Assembly (NCBI GenBank): GCA_022828595.1
Contig: JAKGHH010000007.1
Coordinates: forward strand, 64,530,727 to 64,594,726
Reading direction: 5' to 3'
Length of the DNA: 64,000 nt
DNA from: Nelumbo lutea
Taxonomy: Eukaryota > Streptophyta > Magnoliopsida > Proteales > Nelumbonaceae
Shown: one piece after another, positions 11,231 through 22,619 of the stretch
Position numbering within the stretch: position 1 is the stretch's first letter
Layout: each line of letters begins with the position of its first letter
Position numbers and translations under genes: made by a program
The notes under the pieces: model-generated
Database searches by the model: none
Told to the model about the DNA's origin: nothing
What the model saw: the letters and a program-made list of their open reading frames with translations, nothing else

Positions 11231-12987
11231 TTACTTTGTACAAACATTCTCAAATATCCACGACGGATGAGTTTCTTCTATCTCATCGCGGAGATTTTTA
11301 CAACTTTCGGTAATATGATCGTGATCTTTATGAAAGCTACAGTACAAATTTTTATTTCTAACATTAGGGTCCGCCTTTAGCCGAGGTGGCCACTTCACGT
11401 ACGGAGAGTCCTTGATTGCCATGAGGATCTCAGCCCACTTTGTGTTGAGGGATGTGTAGTCCCTTTCTGCTGCTAGAGTTTGGAAGGGCTAATTTGGCTT
11501 TGCCCCCTGAGCTTGGTCCTTCTTCTTATTCTTGTCGCCCTGGGCTGGGGGCTCTAGTTCCCTCTTTCTTTTCTCAAGGGCCTGCTCGCCCTTTTGGTTG
11601 ATTTCATCTTCCATCCCTATGAACCAATCCGCTAGCTTGAGGAACTCGGTCACGGTTTTGGGTTGATTAACAACTACGTGCCACTTGAACTCTTTGTGGG
11701 TGATACATCGCTTGGCTGCAGCGAGACGAACTACGGGATCCAGGTCAGGTATCTGCAAACAAGCATCATTGAACCACTTGATGTAACTCCGAATGGACTC
11801 CTCTTCCTCTTGAACTTTGCCGAGGAGGCTTTCCTGAGTTCTCGGGCACCTTTTGCAGGTGACGAAGTGGGAGATGAAAACTTGCAAGAACTGTGCCCAG
11901 CTTCTTATCGAACTAGGCGCGAGGTTACGATACCATGTGTGGGTTACCCCTTTGAAGGTGGTGGAAAAGGCCACGCACATGCAGGATTCACTGGCTCTTG
12001 TTAGGTGCATCTGAGACTAGAAAGCGTTCACGTGGTCATTTGGATCGAAGGATCCACCATACTTGTCCAGTGGAGGGAGCTTGAAGTCCCTTGGCATGGG
12101 GACAACAAAGAGTTCTAGAGATAATAGGGAAGAAACTGAGAGGAGAGGGGTAGCTACCACTTCACCTAAGCATACCCCCTCTTTTCACTTGAGCTCGGGA
12201 CAGACTCGAGTGGTAGTTCGGTGAACTCGCCAGCGTCTTCGCCGTTGATTTGTCGGCTCGGCGTTGGTGCTTGATGCTTTAGTGTCGTCGAGCTTGACGG
12301 GCTCAGACTGCTAGTGGTGGCTCTAAACCGAAGGGCCCTGCCTATAGTCCACGGCCAGAACCTCTAACGGATTCTCTGCGAGCGGGAGCTTGAATCGCGA
12401 AGGCCGAGGCGATATAGGCTTGGTTGGCTGGGAGGCCCCCGACCTGCCCACAGTCTGCAAGGCGGGGTGGCTGGCCTCTCCTTTTGGCTATGAGAAGAGG
12501 CTTGGCTCTTGGCGGGGTCCTGGACCTGGGAGGCCTCTCCCCGACGAGGTCGTTGACTCTAGCGAGATGGCTTGGTCTGCTTTGTGGTCGGATGCCGAGG
12601 GGGAAGCAACGACTGGGCCTGAGGCAGAGAGGGGAACTGCTGTTGGTATTGGTACTAAGAGACTTGGTGCAGCACTTGCTGTTGGTAGAGTTAGAATTGT
12701 TGAAATTGTTGCATTTGAGCCTGCATGGCCCGCGTGCACTGCATTAAGTCCTCCAACTGGTTCGGGTTGGCCGCTGGGGGCACAACTGAGGGTTCAACAA
12801 AGGTTGCTCCTATTGTGGAAGGAAGTGGAGCGATCGCGGGTGCCACAGTGAGGGGCACGTTCAAACTGGGGACTCTGTCCATGGAGAGGGGGATGGTGAA
12901 CTGCCCAATACAGACAGTAGAAAGTTGGGGCTGCTCCCCAGAAGCGTTCTGGCTAGCACCACGTTCGGTGTTGCTGGAGGAAGCCAT
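11231..12987 (-). pseudogene. Tat gag remnant
   Basis: The start codon at 12985-12987 opens MASSSNTERGASQNASGEQ, 10 codons' distance from the PBS region being typical. A low-complexity Pro/Ala/Thr-rich N-terminal region follows, then at 12060-11489 the Retrotrans_gag domain: FDPNDHVNAF, a TAG stop, MHLTRAS, THTWYRNLAPSSIRSWAQF, and CPRTQESL, and a lysine-rich tail. A C-terminal module at 11422-11231 has YCSFHKDHDHITESCKNLRDE, a Cys/His pattern typical of Tat gag. It forms the capsid shell of virus-like particles in intact elements. At least one in-frame stop (about 12015) and frame changes break it. Confidence 0.85.
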
Positions 12988-13046
12988 GAATGTTGAGTTT
13001 TCAGAAAAGGAAACTGTAAAAGCTTTGAGGAAGGCTTCTTGAATCG

Positions 13047-13067
13047 TTTCCCACAGACAACACCAAA
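13047..13067 (-). promoter_or_regulatory. Primer binding site of the Tat element
   Basis: The minus strand immediately after the 5' LTR reads tttggtgttgtctgtggg, the form found after the LTR of Tat/Retand-type elements (usually with GCC in place of GTT). The matching tRNA was not assigned. It fixes the 5' LTR inner edge at 13068. Confidence 0.65.
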
Positions 13068-13855
13068 TGATGTGGCACGATCCGGGAACTCCTGGCTGGC
13101 TGTTGACTGGCTCCTACCTGGCAATGGACGACACCTGAGAAGAAGAAGGTGAAGGATTCTCGGGGGATTTGCAAGGTGGGAATACTCCAAAGCTTAAGTA
13201 AGAATGCTAGGGAAGAAAGTAAAGAGTGTAAAGAGGCTAAGAGTGTAGGTCGCGCTAGATCACTGAGTTCTCAAGATTAGCTCGAGAGCAAGTAAGATGA
13301 CTCCAAATCAGATTCGATCAGAGATCCCTCTCCCCTTCGACTAAGGAGCTTTTATAGGGGCGTTCTTGTCAAGTTGGGCGTAACCGCCACTGGGCTTCTG
13401 TTGCAGTCGTTACCTGGCAGGGCTACGCAAGTGACCGTTGCAGGGTACTACCCAATTGGATGGGTGACACGTCCTGGGAGGACAGGCATGCCACCATCTG
13501 TCCAAAGACGTGGGTACAGTCTACCAAATGGACTGGGACTGCACCGTCAGTCAAGAGACGTGGCACAGTCTAACGGTTACGGCCTAGTCAGATAAAAGCT
13601 TCCTGAGAGCATCGCGTTACTTAGCCACAAGCTACCTTGTAGCGAGCTACCCTGTCACGCAGCGAGCTATCTTGTCGCAAGCTACTTTGTAGCGAGCTCC
13701 CAGGGGTGCTTCGAGGTGACCCTCATCGAGGTTGTCATTAGGGCAGTCTTTCTGCCTAAGTGTTAGAGCGAATTGGTCACCCTAGCTCACGAGTTGAGAT
13801 AGTCTTGGAGTGTGTAGATCAATTGGTCACCCTAGCTCGCGAATTGGTCACCCTT
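13068..13855 (-). mobile_element. 5' LTR of the Tat element, outer end truncated
   Basis: It matches the left LTR (1432-1745 plus 3294-3700) from its inner edge to about 13805, including the TATA box at 13350-13356 (minus). The last part contains a local duplication of attggtcaccctagctc (13782-13855). Near 13856 it stops at the start of a Copia LTR fragment, so about 150-200 bp of its outer end are missing. Confidence 0.85.
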
Positions 13856-14854
13856 TCAGCTGGGCCTTGTTTTAAAGGCTGGGCCGAACCCATGTGGCTG
13901 GTGTGTAGATCAATGCTTGGGTCCCACGCCATACAAAGAAGGCCAACTAGGTAGCAGATTGGAAACTAATTAAACACTGAACACTTAATGGGCCAAAAGC
14001 CCATTTCAAGCTGGGCTGATATGATCACCCATATGGGGCGAATCTGACATTAATGTTAGCAAAAGGATAGGGCCTTTAACCTTATCCACTCTAGGAGACC
14101 AAATTCAAATTAGATTTGAATCTAGTAACCTCCTGATAAGATCAGGAGTAAGCTAACTTAATCTGCAGATAGGATTAAGATTATCTCCTATCCAAATACT
14201 GATTTGGATTGGGATAACTCCTAATTAGGAGTTTTCTTAATCAAGAAGAAAAGAGAAAAAAACAAGTGGTGGAGAAATATCAGATTTCGAACCACTTCTT
14301 GGTACACAAGGGATACCTCTTGCAAATTGAGATTAGATCTCATTCATACTCCAAAGAGAAGAGATGCAAGTTCAGCCATCTTCGTCCTAGGAGTTCTGCT
14401 CCAGCCGCCGCCAATCCCTTTTGCAAGATTTGATCTTTGCAGCAAAAGGAAGTCAAGAAATCAGTTCTTGACATCAGTCTTGCAAGAAAGACTGAAAAGA
14501 CATCAGTGTTTAGTATTTCCAGAGGGTTCTTGCGAAGGATCTAGTGTGTATGACACACCCTGCTGGTTCTGTTCCATCCATGTGTCATCTTCAGCAGGAA
14601 CGGATCTTGGTGCATTCTTTGGGCGTGAACACCAACTTTGGGAGATATTGCTTCTCCGGATCAGGTATATTCCTTCCTTTTACTTTTTGGTTCAGATCTG
14701 GCTCGATTATGGTTCAAGTAAGATCCTTGAATATGGTATTCTAAATTTAGGGAATATGATTCCCAGTTGGAAGAAGGTAAGAAAATTTTTGAAATTCGCC
14801 CTCCCATTCCGCAACCTTATTGGCGTCCATTAGATGGATCCTACCATTCTTTCA
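13856..14854 (+). mobile_element. Copia-1 5' LTR, 5'-truncated
   Basis: It aligns with 20420-21417 of the 3' LTR with few differences, starting at the gggccttgt...ggctgggccgaaccc block. It ends ctttca before a single g and the PBS. About 940 bp of U3 are missing. The 168-codon open stretch at 14327-14833 lies in this LTR and is not a gene. Confidence 0.9.
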
Positions 14855-14855
14855 G

Positions 14856-14870
14856 TGGTATCAGAGCCAC
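14856..14870 (+). promoter_or_regulatory. Primer binding site of Copia-1 (initiator tRNA-Met type)
   Basis: The sequence tggtatcagagccac starts two bases after the LTR end. It is complementary to the 3' end of plant initiator tRNA-Met, the usual primer of Ty1/copia elements. Confidence 0.93.
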
Positions 14871-16611
14871 AGGTTCGAATCTTGAACCAAAAGAAAATCA
14901 GATCTGACCCTGCGCAGATGGATAGAAGTTGTTCTTCCAAGATTTGCGTAGATTGCTTTCTTTTTTTCAAGAAATGGTTTCTTGTTAAGGGTGATTGATC
15001 TGAAATTAATTTTTTGTTAAATCTGAAATTTATTTAGAATTGTTCTTTATTTATTTTGATTTAATGGATTGTTCGAACCTGGAGATCGCAGTGCAGTTTT
15101 GGCGCAGATGGTCTGCGCACCCTTTTTTTTCTTTTATTTTATTCAATTTGATCTGTAAATATTTTTTCTATTTTTCTAGACTGAATGTATCGGATTTGAT
15201 CAAGAATGTAATTAATTAATAGAAATAGGATTTCTGTTATTTATTTTTTTATTAAAGAAGAAGGAAGAAGATGGCGGCGCTGGAGATTTGCAGATGGAGA
15301 AATCGCTTCCTGCGATTTGCAGTTTATGAAACTGCAACATTAATGATTAAACTCTATTTTGCAGGTGGTGCAAACAATCCATAGTTGATTTGTGTTTGTC
15401 TAAAATCAAGATTATAAATTTCAGATCTTTCGTGAATTAATTATTGAATTGAAAATCAGTTTTGGACTATTTCGGACTAGATTGGATCAAAACTATTTGG
15501 ACCAAATCTGGGGTTCGAAATGGCCTATTTTTCAGTCCATATTTCTCACACTTGTTGTTTGAAATCTGATGTTCAATTATAGGGATTAATTTGGCCCACC
15601 TGTAAAGCCTAGTTTTAAAGGGTTAAAATTGCAAAAGCCCATTATTGTGACATAAGCTGTATGGGCCAAACTGCTAATTACAATTCCGCCCATACACCAA
15701 GTAGACATTAATTGTTAATGCTTTAATTGATTTGATCAATTCCTCCTTTACATGTGATGCTTGGATGCTTGATGTACTGTGACCATGGGCCATAAGCACT
15801 TGGCTCATGTTGACTCGTTAGTGGCTCTTGCGCACACCATGGCTGAATGCACATCATTTCCATGGTGTCCCTTAAGGTCATTGGACGACCCCTCTTTGCT
15901 TGGTGGGCCCCACAACCCTGCAAAGGGATACGTACGGAACCCCTAACCGATTAAGGCCCACCAGAAATCTGACTTTATTAAAGTCAATGGGAGCCACTTT
16001 GGTTTGACCTAAATTAACTAGGGCATAATTTTGTTCCCTCCAAGCAAATATGAGTGCGTGTGATAGGGAGATTCATTTGATGGACTCTCTAAAAGCCTTC
16101 CATCATTAGCACGATGATAGGTCCTTCATAAATGAGAAAACACATCATAAAATTAGGCTATCCATTTGCTGTTGGATCTGTCAGAGTGTTTCATAAGATG
16201 ATAGGGGCATCATAGACCGATGTTGGAGGGACTTCACCAGAAAATGGGAACTCTCTCATGGTACCTTGGCATAACTCAAATATGATGGATGATGACTCAC
16301 TAGACAGAAAGGTTTACCCTAAAATGACTCTGAACCTTTTCTGACAGAGGCCAAAGGGATACTCATTTGATGAGTGGATATGATCCATCACAGAAAGGTG
16401 GTGGGGTTTTGCAACTGAAATAGTTGGCTTCAAGCACCCTATGTGATTTCCCACATTTTCAAAGACATTTCGTCGTCTCCGTCATTGAGAAAGGAGGGAA
16501 ATCTCAGAGATGAACAAATCGGAATGAAACATAGATTAAAAACCATATCTATGTAGGTAACATGAATCAAACTAAGGTTGTGGACTAACGTCTTTGTTGT
16601 TTTATCAGAAA
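14871..16611 (+). other. Copia-1 untranslated leader, about 1.75 kb
   Basis: No long ORF is present. The stretch between PBS and the gag ATG is also found in Copia-3 (22620-24092) and, reversed, in Copia-5 and Copia-8. Recognisable blocks include tttctagactgaatgta, the gatttgcag repeats near 15285-15330, and catggctgaatgcaca near 15838. Its length is close to that in Copia-8 once the nested solo LTR is removed. Confidence 0.8.
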
Positions 16612-19463
16612 ATGGCAAACGGTCAATTTGCAAAGCTTCTAGATGATAATAAGCTTAAGGGCCCAAACTATGCCGACTAGTACAGAAATCTTATGCTGGT
16701 CCTAACTTCTGAAAAGTTAGACAAGGTGGTGAAAAATCCTGCCCCGGAACGTCCGGTTGATAGGGCTTCTGAAGCCCGTAGGAGGGACTACCAAGATTGG
16801 GAGGATAAGAACTCCCTAGCCCGCTGCTTTGTCATTGTCTCATTAGACAACTCAATACAGAGGTAGTTCGATAAGAACAATGTATGAAGAGCAGAACCGT
16901 TCTACTCGACAGAAGGTCTTGAAATTGTTCATGAGCGCGCAGATGTCCAAAGGGCAGAAAGTTCATGACCATTGTCTTCGGATGATGGGATACATTAATG
17001 AACTTGAAGCTCTTGAATCCGGGCTAGATCTTGAAACATAAGTGGATGCCATCCTGAATTCTTTGCCCTCTTCCTTCAGTGCGTTCACAATGAACTATAA
17101 CATGAATAAGTTGAATGCCAGCGTCCAGGAACTCAGCAATATGTTGCAGAGGGCCGAGGATCTACTCAAGAAGGATGAACCTATGGTTATGCTTGCTGAA
17201 GCTAACAAATCAGGCAAGAAAAAGAGAAAGGCAAAGAAGCCCTAGAAGAAAACTGCCAAGCCTAAGAAGTAGAAGAAGAACAAGGCATTTGATGTCTATA
17301 ACTTCTGCAAGCAGACCAGCCATTGGAAGAGGAATTGTCCTGCCTACTTGGAATCTAAGAAAGGTAACATCGAAACTTGTGTCATAGAAACTAATATGTT
17401 AGTTACTTCTGTGTCCTGGTGTGGTGACTCTGGGGCTTCAACTCATGCGTGTAACTAACTGCAGGGGTTCAAAGTTAGCAGAAGATTGAGTGGAGGCGTA
17501 GTGACACTATTCTTGGGAACGACTGCAAGTGTTGCAACTGTGGCAATAGGAACTGTAGAATTAGTTTTTAGAGGAGTGCTTGTACTTAAAGATTGTCTTT
17601 ATGTACAGAACTTGAGAAGAAATTTGATTTTTGTTTCTAAGTTGTGTGCTGATGGATATACTGTTTACTTTAGTAATATGATTACTGTTAAACGGAATAG
17701 AAAATTCATCGCATGTGGGGAACTGGAGAACTGTCTCTATGTTCTACATTATTCTCTAGAAACTAACTTAACCGAAACTACGTCGGTTGAAAATCCCAAG
17801 AAAATAAATCGTGATACAGTAAATCCCACGTGCCTCTGGCATTACCGACTCGGCCATATCGGTGTTGACTGAATCACAAGGTTGGTAAAGGATGGTCCTT
17901 TGGATTTTCTAACCGTAGAAAATCTTCCCACTTGTGAGCCTTGCCTTCAAGGTAAGATGACTAAGCGGCCATTTGACGAATACATCATGGACACTCACCG
18001 TCAGGAAATAGTTCTTGATGAGGAGAGCTCAGGAGCAGTGAGAGATGTTCCACAAGTTCCAGGTAGTGACCAACCTAGTAGGTCCACTCGGGTATCCAGA
18101 CCACCAGTCTGATATGGTTATGACCAGGATAACTACCTACTGGAAGGCTTAACCAGTGAAAAGGATCCCGTGACTTACGCGGAAGCTATGTTAGACATAG
18201 ATTCCCAGAAGTGGGTGAATGCCATGAGAGCTGAGATGGACTCGATGGAGACCAATGGGTAAAAGCAATTGGTTGCAAATGGATCTACAAGAGGAAGAAG
18301 GGCCCTGATGGCAGGATTGAGACCTACAAATTTTGTTTGGTGGCAAAAGGGTATACTCAGAAAGAAGGCATCGATTATAAGGAAACCTTTTCACCCGTGG
18401 CCATGCTTAAATCCATTAGGATCCTGCTAGCTATAACAGCGTACCATGACTACGAGATTTGGCAGACGGATGTCAAAACCGCATTCCTGAATGGAGATCT
18501 TAGTGAAGATATCTACATGCAGCAGCCACAAGGCTTCATTGCTACTGGTCAGGAACACATGGTATGTAAACTCAATAGATCCATATATGAACTTAAGCAG
18601 GCTTCTAGGAGTTAGAACATCCGTTTTGATTTTGCCGTCAAAACATTTGACTTTGAACAGAATCCGGATGAGCCCTGTGTTTACAGGAAGTCTAGTGGGG
18701 ATAAGATCACATTTTCGGTGTTGTACGTGGACGATATCCTACTCATGGGGAATGATGTAGGAATGTTGACTTCGGTCAAGGTATGGCTATCTCAGCCGTA
18801 GGGAGCATCATATATGCCATGTTGTGCACTCACCCGGACATAGCTCAGGCGGTGAGTGTGGTAAGCAGATTCCAGGCTAACCTAGGGCAGGAGCATTGGA
18901 CTGCTGTGAAGAGCATACTTAAATACCTTCGAAGGACAAAAGAGTTTTGTCTGGTATTCGACGGTGGTTCACTACAGGTTCTAGGGTATACCGATGCCGA
19001 TTTCTAGTCGGATCCAGATGATAGAATTTCTACATTTGGGTATGTTTTCACGATAGGATCGTGTGCTGTTTACTGGAAAAGCAGCAAACAGGGGTCCACT
19101 ACAGACTCCACAACCGAGGCCGAGTAAATTGCCGCAAGTGAAGCTGCGAAGGAAGCCGTGTGGATGAAGAAATTCATACGTGAATCGGGAGTGATTCCAT
19201 CCAGCACATCACCCATCCCGTTGTTGTGTGACAACAATGGAGCAATCGCTCAAGCTAAAGAGCCTCGGGCTCACTTGAAGTCAAAGCACATCAAGAGAAA
19301 GTACCATGTACTGTGGGAGATCGTTGGTAGAGGGGACGTCCTAATTCAGAATGTAGCATTGGCGGATAATGTGGCTGACCCATTGACTAAGCCACTGACA
19401 CAGAAGGTGTTTGAGAAACACGTGGAAAGTATGGGACTCCGGCTTGTACTGGATTGGACCTAA
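16612..19463 (+). pseudogene. Copia-1 gag-pol remnant
   Basis: The ATG at 16612 starts MANGQFAKLLDDNKLKGPNY, a UBN2-type copia gag. Gag runs to about 17350 with an altered zinc knuckle (YNFCKQTSHWKRNC, first Cys absent). Protease has the box DSGASTHACN near 17430. The gag-pre-integrase part (HYRLGHIGVD; PCLQGKMTKRPF) ends at about 17970, where nearly all of integrase is missing and the join goes to the RT linker (STRVSRPPV). RT 18240-18790 retains IGCKWIYKRKKGPDG, FSPVA, QTDVKTAFLNGDL and YVDD; a deletion near 18790 skips to the RNase H approach. RNase H runs to the TAA at 19461, with DNNGAIAQAKEP and KHIKRKYH. Stops at 16678, 16864, 17041, 17243, 17458, 18613 and 19006 are mostly TAG. Confidence 0.92.
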
Positions 19464-19477
19464 GTGCAAGTGGGAGT
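19464..19477 (+). promoter_or_regulatory. Copia-1 polypurine tract
   Basis: The sequence gtgcaagtgggagt lies between the pol stop codon and the LTR start TGTTAGACAG. The same tract precedes the LTRs at 28037, 45205 and 50182. Confidence 0.85.
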
Positions 19478-21417
19478 TGTTAGACAGTTTTGTATGCCCT
19501 TAGCTTCATTCCAATTTGATGTACTTTTGACATTTAGTGAAAATAAATAAAGTGCATGTTTGATTCATGTTGTTTGGTATATTTCTGTGTAAGACCCTAA
19601 AACTGGACAATTAGAGAGACTCGACTTAGTTTTAAATGTTCACAACCATTGGATAAGTCTGGGGAGATTTATCCAGCCAAGGTTGATAGCGGTGTGCCAC
19701 CAAGTGTTGGGATGGCCTGCCTCAGCCACCAAGGTAAGACCCAAGGCACATGCAGTATGGGATTACTTGAATCCTTGAACCGGACCAGATTTCCAGTATT
19801 GCCCTAGACCTTGGAGACAGATGGGCAAAATAGGAAAGTTACACCTGACCCCTAGACTCGATTATGACACTTCACTAGGTGTCGGATCGGGCTGTCTTTG
19901 ATATGCCAATCAGTGAGATCCTTAGCGGGGATCAAAACCTGGGTATGTTGGGACAGTCCGAGAATTCATCTGAGTGGGTGATCATAGTGACAGGATCAGC
20001 CCCTTTATCGGACAAGGGTAATGATCGGGAAAGGCACTCTCTTTGATGGAAACCAAACTGCCGGCAGTTGATTTCAATCATTGGAATTTTGTTTTGCAAA
20101 ATTAATATATATATGTACAGTTTCAAAATGTTTGCAAATAGTTTTAATTCCCGGGATCCATGTGAGTAGAGAGTGCGGCACTGTTCCTTCTAGCCGAGGG
20201 AGAGGTCCTCTCTTCTTGTCGGGTAGTGCTTGATCATTAAGGGCTGAGAGGTTAAGTGTAAGACAATTTAGGATAGTACCTGATGGGCTAATCTTGCACC
20301 TGCCCATAGTCCCTGGGTTTTTATAAGATGGTTTGGCACAGGGACCACTTAATGTAAGTGTTGGGCCCATAGGGTCCATATGATGGGCTCAGGGGTTTAC
20401 TGAGTTTTTTAGTGAATTCGGTAGGGCCTTGTAATAAAGGCTGGGCCGAACCCATGTGGCTGGTGTGTAGATCAATGCTTGGGTCCCATGCCATACAAAG
20501 AAGCTCAATTGGGCAGCAGATTGGAAAGTAATTAAACACTGAACACTTAATGGGCCAAAAGCCCATTTCGAGGTGGGCTGATATGATCACCCATATGGGG
20601 TTGAATCTGATATTAATGTTAGCAAAAGGATAGGGCCTTTAACCTTATCCACTCTAGGAGACCAAATTCAAATTAGATTTGAATCTAGTAACCTCCTGAT
20701 AAGATCAGGAGTAAGCTAACTTAATCTGCAGATAGGATTAAAGATTATCTCCTATCCAAATACTGATTTGGATTGGGATAACTCCTAGGAGTTTTCTTAA
20801 TCAAGAAGAAAAGAGAAAAAACAAGTGGTGGAGAAATATCAGATTTTGAACCACTTCTTGGTACACAAGGGATACCTCCTGCGAATTGAGATTAGATCTC
20901 AATTGTACTCCAGAGAGAGAGAGAAGCAAGTTCAGCCATCTTCGTCCCAGGAGTTCTGCTCCAGCCGCCGCCAATCCCTTTTGCAAGATTTGATCTTTGC
21001 AGCAAAAGGAAGTCAAGAAATCAGTTCTTGACATCAGTCTTGCAAGAAAGACTGAAAAGACTCAGGGTTTACTATTTCCATAGGGTTCTTGTGAAGGATC
21101 CTGTGTGTAGGACACACCCTGCTAGTTCTGTTCCATCCACAGCTGTGTCATCTTCAGCAGGAACGGATCTTGGTGCATTCTTTGGGCGTGAACACCAACT
21201 TTGGGAGATACTGCTTCTCCGGATCAGGTATATTCCTTCCTTTTATTTTTTGGTTCAGAACTGGTTTGATTATGGTTCAAGTAAGATCCTTGAATATGGT
21301 ATTCTAAATTTAGGGAATATGATTCCCAGTTGGAAGAAGGTAAGAAAATTTTTGAAATTCGCCCTCCCATTCCGCAACCTTATTGGCGTCCATTAGATGG
21401 ATCCTCCCATTCTTTCA
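19478..21417 (+). mobile_element. Copia-1 3' LTR, complete, 1,940 bp
   Basis: It starts TGTTAGACAG and ends TTCTTTCA. It serves as the reference LTR for ten copies in the window. It contains a short (TA)n run at about 20105 and the block ggctgggccgaacccatgtgg near 20435, both shared by the other copies. No gene is encoded. Confidence 0.93.
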
Positions 21418-22619
21418 CTAGAGGCCTAGAAACCCTAGTAGATCTCCTAGGTTGGTTATTTTCGGGAGCTAGTGGGACATCCCACTAACCCTCGGCTCTC
21501 CTCATCAAGAATAGTTTCCTGATGATGATTATCCAGGAAGTACTCTTCTTCTAAGAAATGGGCTTTTCAACTGCAAAACACATTTTGCTCTTTTGGATCA
21601 TAGAATAAGTACCCCATAGGGAACGACTGGTCTTGGATTCCAATTTGTCAGCACTTGTTCTTTTAACATGTGTCAGACAACCCCAAATTTGCAAGTGTCT
21701 TACACTTGCTTTTTTACCAGTGCAAAGCTCATAGGGAGTCTTAGGAACGGATTTGGTTAGAACTCGGTTCAGCACGTATATCGCAATCTCTAATGCGTAA
21801 CCCAAAAGGATGTGGGTAACTCTAAGAGTATGAGAAGTGATCGGACCATATCCAATAAAGTTTGGTTCCTCCTTTCTGACACACCGTTTAGCTGTGGTGT
21901 AGTAGGAGGAGCTAGTTATGATATTATCCCATTGTTCTTTAAGTAGTCCCTAAATTCATCAGAGGGATAATCACCACTTCGATCTGATCGAAGGGTTTTA
22001 ATCTCTCTGTAACATTTTCTCGACCTCTTATCTGAATTCTTTGAACTTTTCAAAAGATTCAGACTTATGTCTCATTAGGTATACATAACCATACCGTGAA
22101 TAATCATCGGTAAAGGTTATGAAATAAACATGTTGGTTACGTGTCCTAACATTTAGGGGACCACAAACATCAGTATGTATTTGGTCAAGTGTGCCTGTAC
22201 ATCTTTTAGGCTTATTGTTAAATGGTCGTTTCGTCATCTTACCTGAAGGCAAGGTTCACAAGTTGGAAGATCTTCTAAAGTTAGAAAATCCAAAGAACCA
22301 TCCTTTACCAACCTTGTGATACGATCTAAATTAATGTAGCCATGTCGATAATGCCATGGGCACGTGAGATTCACTATATCACGGGTCCTCTTCTTAGGGA
22401 TTATTTTCGATGTAGTTTCGGTAAGGTTTGTTTACAAAAAAGGATGAAGAACATAGAGACCATTCTCAAGTTCTCCGTATGTGAGAAATTTGTTATTCCA
22501 TTTAATAATAATCACATTAATGAATAAGATAGAATAACCATCCATGCACAATTTTGAGATAGAAATCAAATTTCTTCTTAAATTTGGTACGAAAGACAAT
22601 CTTTTAGTACAATCTTTTT
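21418..22619 (-). pseudogene. Copia-2 integrase and linker fragment
   Basis: The minus strand encodes the integrase C-terminal side (ALEIAIYVLNRV, TPYELCTGKK at about 21800-21700), the core block TDVCGPLNVRTRNQHVYFIT with FTDDYSRYGYVYLM (about 22180-22070), and PSGKMTKRPF at 22250. Upstream parts reach into the protease spacer near 22619. Both ends are abrupt: Copia-1 LTR on the left and Copia-3 leader on the right in opposite orientation. Gag, most of PR, RT and RNase H are absent. Confidence 0.88.

Larger units (their letters stand above)
1432..13855 (-). mobile_element. Tat-lineage Ty3/gypsy element, minus strand, nearly full length
   Basis: Reading from right to left the parts are: 5' LTR (13068-13855, outer end lost), PBS, gag (12987 down to about 11231), protease, reverse transcriptase, RNase H, integrase (about 7279), tandem repeat, antisense ORF, PPT and 3' LTR (3933-1432). 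The Tat assignment rests on the RT sequence (DLNRACPND, VMPFGLKNAGATFQRLVN), the PBS type, the long non-pol region before the 3' LTR, and an antisense ORF with a Transposase_28-like segment. All coding regions have stops or frameshifts. A Copia LTR truncates the right end, and a gypsy-B LTR sits inside the left LTR. Confidence 0.88.
13856..21417 (+). mobile_element. Copia-1, most complete copia copy
   Basis: Parts in order: 5'-truncated LTR, PBS, long leader, decayed gag-pol, PPT and a complete 3' LTR. Integrase is mostly deleted (join near 17972), a piece of RT is lost near 18790, and gag-pol has many stops. The 5' LTR matches only the last ~1,000 bp of the 3' LTR, and its left edge abuts Tat LTR sequence, so no target duplication can be read. 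It is non-autonomous and inactive. Confidence 0.92.

Noticed and set aside
11663..12004. Plus-strand ORF of 113 codons
   Set aside because: It is the opposite strand of the Tat Retrotrans_gag domain.
12390..12851. Plus-strand ORF of 153 codons
   Set aside because: It is the reverse of the Pro/Ala/Ser-rich gag N-terminus of the Tat element; low-complexity composition explains it.
14327..14833. Plus-strand ORF of 168 codons, also seen at 21028-21396
   Set aside because: It lies wholly inside the copia LTR and recurs, in shorter form, in the other LTR copy. Its frame is not kept in the remaining LTRs.
14856..14870. Possible tRNA-Met remnant
   Set aside because: Only the primer-complementary stretch is present; no cloverleaf can be formed. 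It is a PBS.
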